DNA of 64,000 nt from Rhodovulum kholense. Lineage in GTDB: Bacteria; Pseudomonadota; Alphaproteobacteria; Rhodobacterales; Rhodobacteraceae. The stretch lies in NCBI RefSeq assembly GCF_003053725.1, contig NZ_QAYC01000005.1:186001-250000 (forward strand), given 5' to 3'. Made by a program: the position numbers and the translations under genes. This document shows positions 33,682 through 42,317 of this stretch, in pieces (the first letter of the stretch is position 1; the number at the start of each line of letters is the position of its first letter). Below the pieces are notes generated by a model. It ran no database searches. It saw nothing but the letters and a program-made list of their open reading frames with translations, and was not told where the DNA came from.

Positions 33682-34685
33682 TCGTAGCGCACCCGGGGGT
33701 CGATCAGCCCGTAGGCCAGGTCGACCGCCAGATTGACCGCGACGAAGATCAGCCCGGTGACCAGCGCCACCCCGATCACCGGCATCATGTCCTGGCTGAG
33801 GATGGCGCGGGTGGCGTAAAGCCCGAGCCCGGGCCAGTCGAAGACCGTCTCGACCAGCACGGTGCCGCCCAGCAGCCAGCCGAAATAGAGCCCGATCACC
33901 GTCAGCGTGGCCGAGACCGCGTTGCGGCCGATGGTCTTGATCAGGATCTTGCGGCGCGGCAGGCCCAGCGCGCGGGCGGCGGTCACATAATCCTGCGCCA
34001 TGACCTCGATCGCCGAGGCGCGCATCATCCGCAGGATCGCCGCCAGCGGCGACAACGACAGCGCCAGCGCGGGCAGCGCGAGATGGCGGCAGGCAGCACC
34101 CAGCGTGGCCCAGTCGCCTGCCAGCGCCGCGTCGAGGGTGACGAGCCCCGTCACCCGGGGCGGCGGCAGGGTCACGACGGGCAATTGCCCGCCCAGCGGC
34201 AGCCACATCAGCCAGATCGCGAAGACCAGTTGCAGCAGCAGCCCCAGAAAGAACCGCGGCATCGAGATCGCGCCGATGGCCAGCACCTGGCCAAGCCGGT
34301 CGGGCCAGCGGTTCTGCCAGAGCGCGGTCAGAAGCCCCAGCGGCAGCCCCAGCGCGATGGCCAGCGCCATCGCCGCCAGCACCAGTTCCAGCGTCGCGGG
34401 CAGATAGATGGCGATGTCTTCGGCGACCGGGCGCCGGGTCATCAGCGAGCGCCCCAGATCGCCCCGGGCCAGCCCCGCGACATAGCTCAGGTACTGGTCC
34501 CAGACCGGCCGGTCGAGCCCGAATTCCTGCGCCAGCGCCGCGCGTTCGGCCAGCGTCGCGTTGGGGCCCGCGGCCAGCCCCACCGGGTCGCCGGGCAGCA
34601 GCCGGGCAATGACGAACATGATCGCCGTCAGCCCGACCAGCACCGGACCCAGCATCAGAAGGCGGCGAAAAAGAAAGCGAAGCAT
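33678..34685 (-). CDS. Peptide/opine ABC transporter permease (DppB-like)
   Basis: This is a 335-aa permease. The start MLRFLFRRLLMLGPVLVGLTAIMFVIARLLPGDP is the DppB/OppB signature. The EAA-like loop reads DYVTAARALGLPRRKILIKTIGRNAVSATLTVIG, followed by GTVLVETVFDWPGLGLYATRAILSQDMMPVIG and a C-terminal DLAYGLIDPRVRYE. It forms the channel with the DppC-like protein. It starts 84 bp after the binding-protein gene ends. Confidence 0.93.
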   Translation of the reverse strand: MLRFLFRRLLMLGPVLVGLTAIMFVIARLLPGDPVGLAAGPNATLAERAALAQEFGLDRPVWDQYLSYVAGLARGDLGRSLMTRRPVAEDIAIYLPATLELVLAAMALAIALGLPLGLLTALWQNRWPDRLGQVLAIGAISMPRFFLGLLLQLVFAIWLMWLPLGGQLPVVTLPPPRVTGLVTLDAALAGDWATLGAACRHLALPALALSLSPLAAILRMMRASAIEVMAQDYVTAARALGLPRRKILIKTIGRNAVSATLTVIGLYFGWLLGGTVLVETVFDWPGLGLYATRAILSQDMMPVIGVALVTGLIFVAVNLAVDLAYGLIDPRVRYE

Positions 34686-34769
34686 TCAGCGGGTCTCGGG
34701 GCAAAGAGGCCGTCGGCGGACCCCGGTCGCCAGATGCGCCCGGGGCGGGGGGGGCGGGCGCGTCCGGGC

Positions 34770-36341
34770 TCAGACCAGCGACAGCGGCCAGCACTCGATG
34801 GCATTCGCGGCGACCGGTGTGAAGACATGGCCCTGCACCGCGTCGCGGAAGCCGAGCTTGCGCCGCTCCTGCACCCCGAAGAGATCGGGCGCATCGGCGA
34901 CCACCTTGCGCTGGAAGTCGCCATAGATCGCCTTGCGGGCCTCGATGTCGGTTTCGGTGCGGCCCGCCTCGATCAGCCGGTCGACTTCGGGGTCGGCAAA
35001 GACCGGGTTCTGCCAGTTGCCGTTCGAGGCCGAATGATAGGCGGCATAGGCGAAATTGTCCGGGTCGCCGTAATTCGCAGTCTGATAGACCGGGAAGAAG
35101 TCCGGCAGTGTATCGGGGCTGGCGCAGGCGGCGATCATTTCGGGCCAGCGCATCGGCTGGATTTCAAGCGTTATGTTCAGCGCCCTGAGGCTGTCCAGCA
35201 GCACCAGCGCATAGCGCCGTTGCTGTTCGAGATTGGCGGAATAGACGATCTTCAGCGAGATCCCGCCCTCGGGCGTCGCGGTCCGCGCCAGATGGGCACG
35301 GGCGGCGTCGGGGTCGTGGCGGGGCACCGCCAGGTCCGGGTCGTGCCCCAGGATGCCCAGGGGCAACGGGCCGACCATCAGATCGGCATACCCGGCGGTA
35401 TCGCGCAGCGCGTCGTAATCGAGCGCATGGGAAATCGCGCGGCGCATGTTGATATCGGCCAGCGGGCCGCGGCGGGTGTTCATCTTGATCGTGAAGGTGC
35501 GGTATTCTGGTTGGATCACCCGCACCACGCCCGGCGCGCCTTCCAGCGCGTCCATGTCCTCCGAGGTCAGGTCCAGCGCGACATTGATCTCGCCCCGTTG
35601 CAGCAACAGCCGCTCGGTTGCACCCTCCCGGGCGATGCGCCAGATCACGCCGTCGAGATTGCCGCCGCCGCCCTGCCAGGCGGTCGGGGCCCGGACAAAG
35701 CGGTAAAGCGCGCCGGGCTGGGCCTGCTTCAGCGCGAAGGGACCCGAGCCCGCGGTCTGCGTCATCAGCCAGCTCTGGCCGTCATCCTCGCCCAGATGCG
35801 CCTCGACCGCGGCCTTCTCGACCACCGGGAACCAGGGCAGCACCTGCAGGAAGGCGGCGAAGGGCGCGGCCAGGGTCATTCGCACCGTCGCCGGGTCGAC
35901 CGCCTCGAGCCCCCCGGGGGTGAGGATGCCCCGCAGCATCCAGGAATTGCCCTTGGCCAGACGCAGTGCCCTCGCGAAGGAATAGACCACGTCCTCGGCG
36001 GTCACCGGGGCGCCGGAGTGAAACCGCGCCGCCGGGTCCAGGTGGAACTCATGCGTCATCCCGTCGGCCGAGCTGTCCCAGCTGCGGGCGAGTCCCGGCA
36101 CCGGACGGGGCGGATTGCCCGAGACGCGCAGCAGCGGATCGTAGACATTGCGCATGAAGAAGGCGGGGGCATAGCCGGTTGCGGTGTGCGGGTCGAGATT
36201 GGGAAAATCCTGCCCCGAGGCGATCACCAGAACCCGGGGCGCCTGGGCGCGAAGGCGGCCTGGCAGGGCAGCCCCGGCAACCCCCGCTCCGGCCAGCAGG
36301 AACAGGTCGCGCCGGTTGAGCGCGCGAAACGGGTCGGTCAT
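34770..36341 (-). CDS. Peptide/opine ABC transporter substrate-binding protein (DppA-like)
   Basis: This 523-aa class II (SBP_bac_5) binding protein has an N-terminal NRRDLFLLAGAGVAGAALPGRLRAQA that looks like a Tat signal (twin Arg). Family features: GQDFPNLDPHTATGYA, RVSGNPPRPVPGLARSWDSSADGMTHEFHLDPAARFHSGAPVTAEDVVYSFARAL, and RRAISHALDYDALRDT. Such proteins bind di/oligopeptides, opines, nickel or glutathione. The neighbouring amino-acid dehydrogenase and aminomutase make an opine- or modified amino-acid substrate plausible. It is first gene of the operon; the 259-bp leader upstream presumably holds its promoter. Confidence 0.92.
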   Translation of the reverse strand: MTDPFRALNRRDLFLLAGAGVAGAALPGRLRAQAPRVLVIASGQDFPNLDPHTATGYAPAFFMRNVYDPLLRVSGNPPRPVPGLARSWDSSADGMTHEFHLDPAARFHSGAPVTAEDVVYSFARALRLAKGNSWMLRGILTPGGLEAVDPATVRMTLAAPFAAFLQVLPWFPVVEKAAVEAHLGEDDGQSWLMTQTAGSGPFALKQAQPGALYRFVRAPTAWQGGGGNLDGVIWRIAREGATERLLLQRGEINVALDLTSEDMDALEGAPGVVRVIQPEYRTFTIKMNTRRGPLADINMRRAISHALDYDALRDTAGYADLMVGPLPLGILGHDPDLAVPRHDPDAARAHLARTATPEGGISLKIVYSANLEQQRRYALVLLDSLRALNITLEIQPMRWPEMIAACASPDTLPDFFPVYQTANYGDPDNFAYAAYHSASNGNWQNPVFADPEVDRLIEAGRTETDIEARKAIYGDFQRKVVADAPDLFGVQERRKLGFRDAVQGHVFTPVAANAIECWPLSLV

Positions 36342-36600
36342 GATGTGGTCTCCGAGTTGAACGCGCCCGTTCCGGGTCTCGTTTTGCGACGTCGATCTTT
36401 CGCGGTCTGGATAGGCGACCGCTGCGTCACCTTCATCTCAAACGACACGGCAGATCTGCCGTGGCACGATGTCGCGGCGATCTCGGGCGCAACGCCGCAT
36501 CGGGTCGGCGGGGCGCGTCCGCACTTCGGCGGGATCGTGCCGCGCCGCAGGATGAGGCCTTGAAAAAAACTGGTCAAAGCCCGGATGTCTGGCCGCCAGC

Positions 36601-37350
36601 TTACGCGGGAACCCTGCGTTCGGCCGCGCGGAACAGCGGATCGCCCACCGCTTCGGCGATGCCTCCGGCGCTGTCGAGCATCGCGTCGATCATGGTGTTG
36701 CGTTCGGCTTCCGAGACCAGATTATGCGGATAGACCAGGCAGAGGCTGACCGCCTCCGACGTCACCGGATCGCCCACCGCGACGGCCAGCCCGTCGACCC
36801 CGGGCGTGGTTTCCTGAGACGAGAAGGAATAGCCGGTGCGGCGGATCCTTTCGAGCTGGGACGCAAGCCGTTCGGCGACGGGGCCGTCGGGATAAAGCAG
36901 GGCAACCTCGGCCGGGGCCAGCCGCGCCAGCAGGCTGCGCCCGGTGGCACAACGCTCGGCCGGAAGCTTGTTGCCGACGCTGGCGCCGACGCGCAGCGCG
37001 TTCGTGCCCTCGAAATCGGCGATGGCCAGAACCTGGCGGCCGTCGCGGATCGACACATAGCCGGTATGGCCGAAGGCCTGGCTCAGCTCATGGACGGCGG
37101 CCCGGGCCCTCCCGATCACGCCCGAGGAATAGCGGAACGCGGCCGAGAGGTTCAGCATCATGCGGCCCGGCCGGTGGCGGCGGCTGCCGCCGATCTCTTC
37201 GAGCATCCCGGTCTCGCGCATCGACTTCAGCAGGCGCGAGGCCGAGGCCTTCGGCAACCCCAGCCGTTCGGACACCTCTGACACCGTCAGGTCGGTGCAG
37301 TTATTGCCGAAACAGCGCAGCACCAGTGCCGCATTCTCCAGTATCGTCAT
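36601..37350 (-). CDS. IclR-family transcriptional regulator
   Basis: This 249-aa regulator has an N-terminal winged helix (about 1-65: ALVLRCFGNNCTDLTVSEVSERLGLPKASASRLLKSMRETGML). An IclR effector domain follows, with GHTGYVSIRDGRQVLAIADFEGTNALRV, PAERCATGRSLLARL, RRTGYSFSSQETTPGVDGLAVAV and a late VSLCLVYP. The ATG at 37350 is chosen because GGA-rich sequence precedes it and the domain starts there; an ATG at 37386 would lie downstream of the palindrome at 37371-37384. It probably controls the peptide/opine importer downstream and perhaps the divergent kamA and dehydrogenase genes. Confidence 0.9.
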   Translation of the reverse strand: MTILENAALVLRCFGNNCTDLTVSEVSERLGLPKASASRLLKSMRETGMLEEIGGSRRHRPGRMMLNLSAAFRYSSGVIGRARAAVHELSQAFGHTGYVSIRDGRQVLAIADFEGTNALRVGASVGNKLPAERCATGRSLLARLAPAEVALLYPDGPVAERLASQLERIRRTGYSFSSQETTPGVDGLAVAVGDPVTSEAVSLCLVYPHNLVSEAERNTMIDAMLDSAGGIAEAVGDPLFRAAERRVPA

Positions 37351-37370
37351 TCCACCAGTTCCAGAAAAGC

Positions 37371-37384
37371 GGAACAACCGTTCC
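37371..37384. promoter_or_regulatory. Candidate IclR operator palindrome
   Basis: GGAAC-AACC-GTTCC is a perfect 5-4-5 inverted repeat 21 bp before the IclR-family ATG (37350). GGAAC/GTTCC arms are seen in several IclR-family operators, so autoregulation or control of the divergent kamA side is plausible. No experiment is implied. Confidence 0.45.
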
Positions 37385-37612
37385 ATTATTCGAAACAATT
37401 ATCGGCCTGACGCGGCGCGTCAATCGTGAAATGGGTCGCAAATATGACAACGTCGCGGCGTTTTCCCGGATACTTGCGGCGGGACGGGCGGAATTCCGCC
37501 CGCGCGACCATTGAACTCGGGTGCGTTTGGCGTCATCCAGCCGACCTCGGGGTATACGAGCGCGCGGACGACCGACGCGCGACGGCCCGCTTCCCATCGG
37601 ACCCTGCCTGCG

Positions 37613-38899
37613 ATGACCGAAGACCTCCTTTCCGATGCATCGACCGCCCGCGACGGCGGGGTCGGTTCCCGCGATGCGGTCCCGCCCGCCGCTTCGCCCG
37701 CCGCTCCGTCTGCCGCGTCCGCGCGGCGGCCGGGCTTCCCGTCGAGCCCCGAGGCGCGGGCCTTCCGGCGCCGGGTCTTTCCCGAGGCGACCGCGGCCGA
37801 GTGGAGCGACTGGCGCTGGCAGCTGCGCGCCCGGATCCGGTCGCTTGACGGGCTCGAACGGGTGTTTCGCCTCTCCGGGGACGAACGGGCCGCGGTCGCT
37901 CGGCACAAGGGCGGGCTGCCGGTCGGGATCACACCCTATTATGCCAGCCTGATGGGAGCCGACGATCCGGCCGAGCCGCTGCGGCGCACCCATATTCCGG
38001 TCGGGCAGGAATATCTGCGCCTGCCGGGCGAATCCGACGACCCGCTGGGCGAGGACCCGGCCAGCGCCGTGCCGGGGCTCGTGCACCGCTATCCCGACCG
38101 CGCCCTGTTTCTGGCCACCGGCACCTGTTCGACCTATTGCCGCTATTGCACGCGCTCGCGGATGGTCGGCCAGACCGGGGGCGAACAGCAGATCTCGGCC
38201 CGCCACTGGGAGCGCGCCTTCGCCTATATCGAGGCCACGCCGCAGATCCGCGACGTGCTGGTGTCGGGCGGCGATCCGCTGACGCTGTCGGATGACAAGC
38301 TGGACTATCTTCTGGGGCGGCTGCGCGCGATCCCGCATGTCGAGTTCATCCGGATCGGCACCAAGGTGCCTCTGGTGCTGCCGATGCGGATCACCCGGGC
38401 GCTGACGCGGATGCTGCGCAAGCACCATCCGCTGTGGATGTCGGTGCATTGCACCCATCCCGCCGAACTGACCCCCGAGGCGACCGAGGCGCTGACCCGG
38501 CTGGCCGATGCGGGCCTTCCGCTCGGCGCGCAGACCGTGCTGCTGAAGGGCATCAACGACAACGTCGAGACGCTGCGGACGCTTTACCGCGAGCTTCTGC
38601 GGCGGCGGGTCCGGCCCTATTACCTGCTGCAATGCGACCCGATCACCGGCTCGGGCCAGTTCCGCACCCCGGTCGAGACCGGGCTGGACCTCATCGACGG
38701 GTTGCGCGGCCATCTGACCGGTTATGCGGTGCCGCAGTTCATCATCGACGCGCCCGGTGGCGGCGGCAAGGTGGCGCTGGTGCCCGACCATGTCGAGGGG
38801 CGCGACGGCGACGACCTGCTGTTGCGCAATTTCGAGGGCCGGATCTACCGCTATCCCGATCCCGGCGGCCGGATCGGGACCGGAAAGCCGCACTCCTGA
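37613..38899 (+). CDS. kamA: Lysine 2,3-aminomutase (radical SAM, PLP)
   Basis: This 428-aa radical-SAM enzyme converts L-lysine to L-beta-lysine, or a related substrate. The [4Fe-4S] motif is CSTYCRYC (about residue 175). LVSGGDPLTLSD is the SAM-contact region. IDAPGGGGKVALVP contains the PLP-binding Lys. Acidic residues matching the lysine-amino recognition pair of clostridial KamA are present (QCDPITG and IIDAPGG), favouring lysine over glutamate or arginine. A disordered Ala/Pro-rich N-terminus of about 40 aa precedes the fold. The ATG at 37613 is chosen over 37511. It is not accompanied by an AblB acetyltransferase, so osmolyte synthesis is not supported locally; a 203-bp gap separates it from the dehydrogenase operon. 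Confidence 0.9.
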   Translation: MTEDLLSDASTARDGGVGSRDAVPPAASPAAPSAASARRPGFPSSPEARAFRRRVFPEATAAEWSDWRWQLRARIRSLDGLERVFRLSGDERAAVARHKGGLPVGITPYYASLMGADDPAEPLRRTHIPVGQEYLRLPGESDDPLGEDPASAVPGLVHRYPDRALFLATGTCSTYCRYCTRSRMVGQTGGEQQISARHWERAFAYIEATPQIRDVLVSGGDPLTLSDDKLDYLLGRLRAIPHVEFIRIGTKVPLVLPMRITRALTRMLRKHHPLWMSVHCTHPAELTPEATEALTRLADAGLPLGAQTVLLKGINDNVETLRTLYRELLRRRVRPYYLLQCDPITGSGQFRTPVETGLDLIDGLRGHLTGYAVPQFIIDAPGGGGKVALVPDHVEGRDGDDLLLRNFEGRIYRYPDPGGRIGTGKPHS

Positions 38900-39102
38900 G
38901 CCGGCCGGCCGGCGCCGGGGCGCGATCCCGAAGAGGCCCAGAATTCGCGCATGCCGGGCGCAGGGTCAGGCAGAGTCGCGCAGGGCCGGCTGGGAAATGC
39001 CGTCACCGGCCCGGGTCGCTCGACGGCGGGTCAGAATCCGGCTATCCGGGACCGAGGGAGGCCACGCCGTGCCCCGCTGGGGACGGGCACGAAAGGGCTA
39101 GG

Positions 39103-40209
39103 ATGGACAGCGAATACGCCATCATAGGCGGCGGAGTCGTCGGCCTTTCGGTCGCCTGGGGACTGCTGCTCCGGGGGCGTCGTGTCACGGTGATCGACGG
39201 CGGCGACGCGGCGCTCAGTGCCAGCCGCGGCAATTTCGGCCTGATCTGGGTGCAGGGCAAGGGCCTGACCGAGCCGCGCTATGCCCGCTGGACGCAACGC
39301 TCGGCCGCGGCCTGGGGCGGATTCGCGGCCGATCTGGCCCTTGCGGCCGGCCGGTCGGTCTGGGTCGAGCAAAAAGGCGGCTACGACATCCAGTTTACCG
39401 AAGCGGGGCTCGAGACCACGGCCGCGCGCTACGAGACGCTGAGGGCCGCGCTTGGCGGCGACTATCCGTTCGAGATCCTCGACACTGCCGCGCTGCGACG
39501 GGAAGAACCCGCGATCGGGCCGCGCGTGGCCGGGGCGATCCTGCACCGCCAGGACGGCCATGCCGATCCGCTGGGACTGCTGGCCGCGCTGAGCGAGGCG
39601 GTTCGGCGCGCGGGCGGCAGGGTGCTGACCGGCCGGCAGGTGACCGGGGTCACCCGCAACGGGGCCTTCCGGCTGACCTGCGCCGACGGCACCGTCCTCG
39701 AGGCGGGCAAGGTGGTGCTGGCCGCCGGACTTGGCGCGGCGCGGCTGGGGCCTGCCTTCGGGTTTCGCGCCCCCGTGCGGCCGCAGCGCGGCCAGGTGCT
39801 GATCACCGAAAAGCTGCCCCGGCTTCTGAACCGGCCTTCGGTGTTCGCCCGGCAGGTGCCCGAGGGCGGCATCCAGATCGGGGCCACCAACGAAGAGGTG
39901 GGCTTTGACGACGGCGTGACCCGGTCCGGTCTGGCCCGGCTGGCCGCCGATGCGGTGGCGGCCTTTCCCCCGCTGGCACGGGTCCAGCTCTTGCGCAGCT
40001 GGGGCGCGCTTCGGGTGATGAGCCCGGACGGGCTGCCGATCTATCAGGAAAGCGCCGCGATGCCCGGGGCTTATCTTGTGACCTGTCATTCCGGCATCAC
40101 GCTGGCGGCGGCCCATGCGCGGTTTCTGCCCGACTGGCTCGAGGGGACCGATGCGGCCCCCAATCTGGAGGTATTCCGTGAAGACCGTTTCAACCTTCCT
40201 GTCGCTTGA
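39103..40209 (+). CDS. FAD-dependent amino-acid dehydrogenase, catalytic beta subunit (DAO family)
   Basis: This is a 368-aa D-amino-acid-oxidase-fold flavoprotein. The FAD site is YAIIGGGVVGLSVAWGLLLRGRRVTVID at 5-32. SASRGNFGLIWVQGKG is typical of the beta subunit of heteromeric opine, hydroxyproline or proline dehydrogenases. QRGQVLITEKLP and the C-terminal SWGALRVMSPDGLPIY...VTCHSGITLAAAHARFLPDWLEG follow. It oxidises an imino/amino acid or opine and passes electrons to the partner subunits encoded next. The start has AGG five bases upstream (GCTAGGATGG). It overlaps the small Fe-S gene by 32 bp. Confidence 0.9.
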   Translation: MDSEYAIIGGGVVGLSVAWGLLLRGRRVTVIDGGDAALSASRGNFGLIWVQGKGLTEPRYARWTQRSAAAWGGFAADLALAAGRSVWVEQKGGYDIQFTEAGLETTAARYETLRAALGGDYPFEILDTAALRREEPAIGPRVAGAILHRQDGHADPLGLLAALSEAVRRAGGRVLTGRQVTGVTRNGAFRLTCADGTVLEAGKVVLAAGLGAARLGPAFGFRAPVRPQRGQVLITEKLPRLLNRPSVFARQVPEGGIQIGATNEEVGFDDGVTRSGLARLAADAVAAFPPLARVQLLRSWGALRVMSPDGLPIYQESAAMPGAYLVTCHSGITLAAAHARFLPDWLEGTDAAPNLEVFREDRFNLPVA

Positions 40210-40477
40210 GGCACCCGGCCCGCGGGTGCGGGTCTGGCTGGACGGGGCGCCGCTGCACCTGCCGCGCGGCGCGAACCTGGCCGCGGCCCTGCTGGGGGCG
40301 GGCGTGAACACCTTCCGCGGCACCGCCTGTTCGGGGGCGCCGCGCGCGCCCTATTGCATGATGGGGGCGTGCTTCGACTGCATGATCGAAGTCGAGGGCG
40401 AAACCCGGCAGGCCTGCCTGCTGGAAGTGGCCGAGGGCATGCGCCTGACCCGGCCGGGGGCGCCCGGCGATGCATGA
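40178..40477 (+). CDS. Small [2Fe-2S] subunit of the amino-acid/opine dehydrogenase
   Basis: This 99-aa ferredoxin-like protein (HcnA / opine-oxidase small subunit type) starts at a GTG at 40178 preceded by GGAGG with a normal spacing; this start places the gene 32 bp inside the preceding one. The fold starts RVRVWLDGAPLHLPRGANLAAALL. The cluster motif is FRGTACSGAPRAPYCMMGACFDCMIEVEG, giving the C-x(9)-C-x4-C-x2-C pattern, with a further QAC. It carries electrons between the FAD subunits. Confidence 0.88.
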   Translation: MKTVSTFLSLEAPGPRVRVWLDGAPLHLPRGANLAAALLGAGVNTFRGTACSGAPRAPYCMMGACFDCMIEVEGETRQACLLEVAEGMRLTRPGAPGDA

Positions 40478-41912
40478 GACCGACCTTGCCGTCATCGGCT
40501 CGGGGCCGGCGGGCATGGCGGCGGCGGCCGAGGCGGCCGGGCTCGGGCTTCGGGTCGCGCTGTTCGACGACCAGCCGCGCCCGGGCGGGCAGGCCTATCG
40601 CGATGTCGACCGGGTCGGCCCGATGCGCGGCGCCGTTCTGGGACCCGATTTCGTCGAAGGGCGGCGCCTGACAGCTGCGCTGGACGATCCGCGCATCTCG
40701 CATCTGGGGGGCGCCGGGGTCTGGGCGATCGAGCCGGGCTTCACGATCTGCTATTCCCAGGCCGGGGAGGCGCGGCTGTTGCGGGCGCGGCGGGTGCTTC
40801 TGGCCACCGGTGCGCTGGAACGGCCGATGCCGGTGCCGGGCTGGACGCTGCCCGGTGTGATGACCGCCGGGGCCGGGCAGATCCTGCTGAAGCAGGCGGG
40901 GCTGGTGCCGCGCCGCTCGGTTCTGGTGGGGACCGGGCCGCTCTTGTACCTCTTCGCGGTGCAGATGGTGCGGGCCGGGATCAACCCAGCCGCGCTGATC
41001 GAGACCCAGACCCGCGGCGATCTGGCCCGCGCGCTGCGGCATATGGGCGGGCTTTTCGGCGGCTGGGGCTACATGACCGAGGGCTGGCGGCTGCTGCGGG
41101 TGTTGCAGCGCGCAGGCGTGCCGCGCATCGTCGGCGCGCATGAGATCGCCATCGAGGGCGAGGACCGGGCCGAGGCGGTCCGCTTTCGCCGCGGCGGTGC
41201 CCAGCACCGGCTGCCCTGCGACACCGTTTTCCTGCATCACGGCGTCGTGCCGAACCCGCAGGCGGCCCGCTCGCTGGGGCTCGACCATCGCTGGGAGCCG
41301 CGTCAGCAGTGCTTCGTGCCGGTCTGCGATGCCTGGGGCGAGGCGGCGTCGGCAGAGGGCGGGGTCGAGGGCGTTTTCGTGGCGGGGGACGGCGCCGGGA
41401 TCGGCGGGGCCCGCGCGGCCGAGCTGCAGGGGCGGCTGGCCGCGCTTCGGATCGCAGAGGGCCTGGACCGGATCGGCAACGAGGAGTGCGACGGCCGCGC
41501 CAAACCGCTGCGACGGCAACTGCGGCGCGAACTGGCGGTGCGGCCGTTTCTGGATGCGGCCTATCCGCCCTTCGCCGAGGCGCTTCGGCCCGACGACACG
41601 ACGATGGTCTGCCGCTGCGAAGAGGTGACGGCGGGCGAGATCCGCCGGGCGGCCGCGCAGGGTTGCCCCGGCCCGAACCGGCTGAAGGGTTTCCTTAGGG
41701 CCGGAATGGGGCCGTGTCAGGGGCGGGTCTGCGGGCTTGCGGTGACCCAGATTCTGGCCGAGGCGACGGGGCAGAGCCCGGACGAGACGGGCTATTTTCA
41801 CATCCGCCCGCCGATCAAACCGCTGACGCTGGGCGCGCTGGCGGCGCTGGCCGAAACCGGCGAGGCGGCCGGGACCGACAAGACCGCTCCGGGGCAGGGC
41901 GACGCCGCCTGA
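40470..41912 (+). CDS. FAD/NAD(P)-dependent alpha subunit with BFD-like [2Fe-2S] domain
   Basis: This 480-aa pyridine-nucleotide-disulfide oxidoreductase type protein has the N-terminal FAD site ETDLAVIGSGPAGMAAAAEAAGLGLRVALFDDQPRPGGQAYRDVD. The second dinucleotide region is RRVLLATGALERPMPVPGWTLPGVMTAGAGQ ... RSVLVGTGPLLYLFAVQM. GVFVAGDGAGIGGARAAELQG follows, and the C-terminal Fe-S segment CRCEEVTAGEIRRAAAQGC with GPCQGRVC. This is the HcnB/OoxA architecture. With the two preceding subunits it forms a membrane-associated heterotrimer oxidising an opine, hydroxyproline or D-amino acid. Its stop is followed by a strong terminator. Confidence 0.9.
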   Translation: MHETDLAVIGSGPAGMAAAAEAAGLGLRVALFDDQPRPGGQAYRDVDRVGPMRGAVLGPDFVEGRRLTAALDDPRISHLGGAGVWAIEPGFTICYSQAGEARLLRARRVLLATGALERPMPVPGWTLPGVMTAGAGQILLKQAGLVPRRSVLVGTGPLLYLFAVQMVRAGINPAALIETQTRGDLARALRHMGGLFGGWGYMTEGWRLLRVLQRAGVPRIVGAHEIAIEGEDRAEAVRFRRGGAQHRLPCDTVFLHHGVVPNPQAARSLGLDHRWEPRQQCFVPVCDAWGEAASAEGGVEGVFVAGDGAGIGGARAAELQGRLAALRIAEGLDRIGNEECDGRAKPLRRQLRRELAVRPFLDAAYPPFAEALRPDDTTMVCRCEEVTAGEIRRAAAQGCPGPNRLKGFLRAGMGPCQGRVCGLAVTQILAEATGQSPDETGYFHIRPPIKPLTLGALAALAETGEAAGTDKTAPGQGDAA

Positions 41913-41930
41913 CCCCGTGCCCCCGGCGCA

Positions 41931-41958
41931 GAAAGGCCCGCCTCAAGGCGGGCCTTTC
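41931..41958 (+). terminator. Intrinsic terminator after the dehydrogenase operon
   Basis: A perfect 12-bp stem (GAAAGGCCCGCC / GGCGGGCCTTTC) with a TCAA loop lies 18 bp after the stop at 41912. The right arm ends in a short TTT, the T-rich tail being internal to the stem. It is the clearest hairpin in the window, and because it is symmetric it may also stop minus-strand transcription from 42006. Confidence 0.8.
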
Positions 41959-42005
41959 CGGTCTCACGCGTGCGGCCGGAGAACCGGCCAGGGCGGTCCG
42001 GGCGC

Positions 42006-42188
42006 TCAGGCGGCGCGGCGGCGACGCTCCCAGGCCAGGAACACGATGGCGACCAGCGCGGCGATGGCGGCGGTGCCTTCGAGGGCGCTGATTTCCGGCA
42101 CCGACGTCGTCGTCGGCGGGGTGAAATTCGAGGCGTGGCTTGCGGTCGCGACGATGCTGGCGGCAAGGGCAGTCAGAATGGTCTTCAT
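42006..42188 (-). CDS. VPEID-CTERM-like exosortase-targeted mini-protein
   Basis: This 60-aa protein consists of a signal peptide (MKTILTALAASIVATASHA), a short Thr/Pro-rich exposed stretch (SNFTPPTTTS), the motif VPEISALEG, a hydrophobic helix (TAAIAALVAIVFLAWE) and a basic end RRRRAA. That tripartite motif-helix-Arg tail is the PEP-CTERM/VPEID-CTERM sorting signal recognised by exosortase-type proteases (exosortase E family for VPEID). Almost nothing but the sorting signal is left after processing. AGGGAGA lies 6-12 bp before the ATG. It follows the large surface protein gene by 129 bp on the same strand. No exosortase gene is in the window. Confidence 0.75.
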   Translation of the reverse strand: MKTILTALAASIVATASHASNFTPPTTTSVPEISALEGTAAIAALVAIVFLAWERRRRAA

Positions 42189-42317
42189 GGAACGTCTCCC
42201 TCTCTTGGGTTCAGAAATGACAGGGCCGTCGGCGGTTGGCCGGGGCCTGCGGGTTGGGCGGAATGTCCCGCCGGTGTCGAAGGCCGGCTGCCCGGCCCTC
42301 GCCAGTCGTATCCCGGT

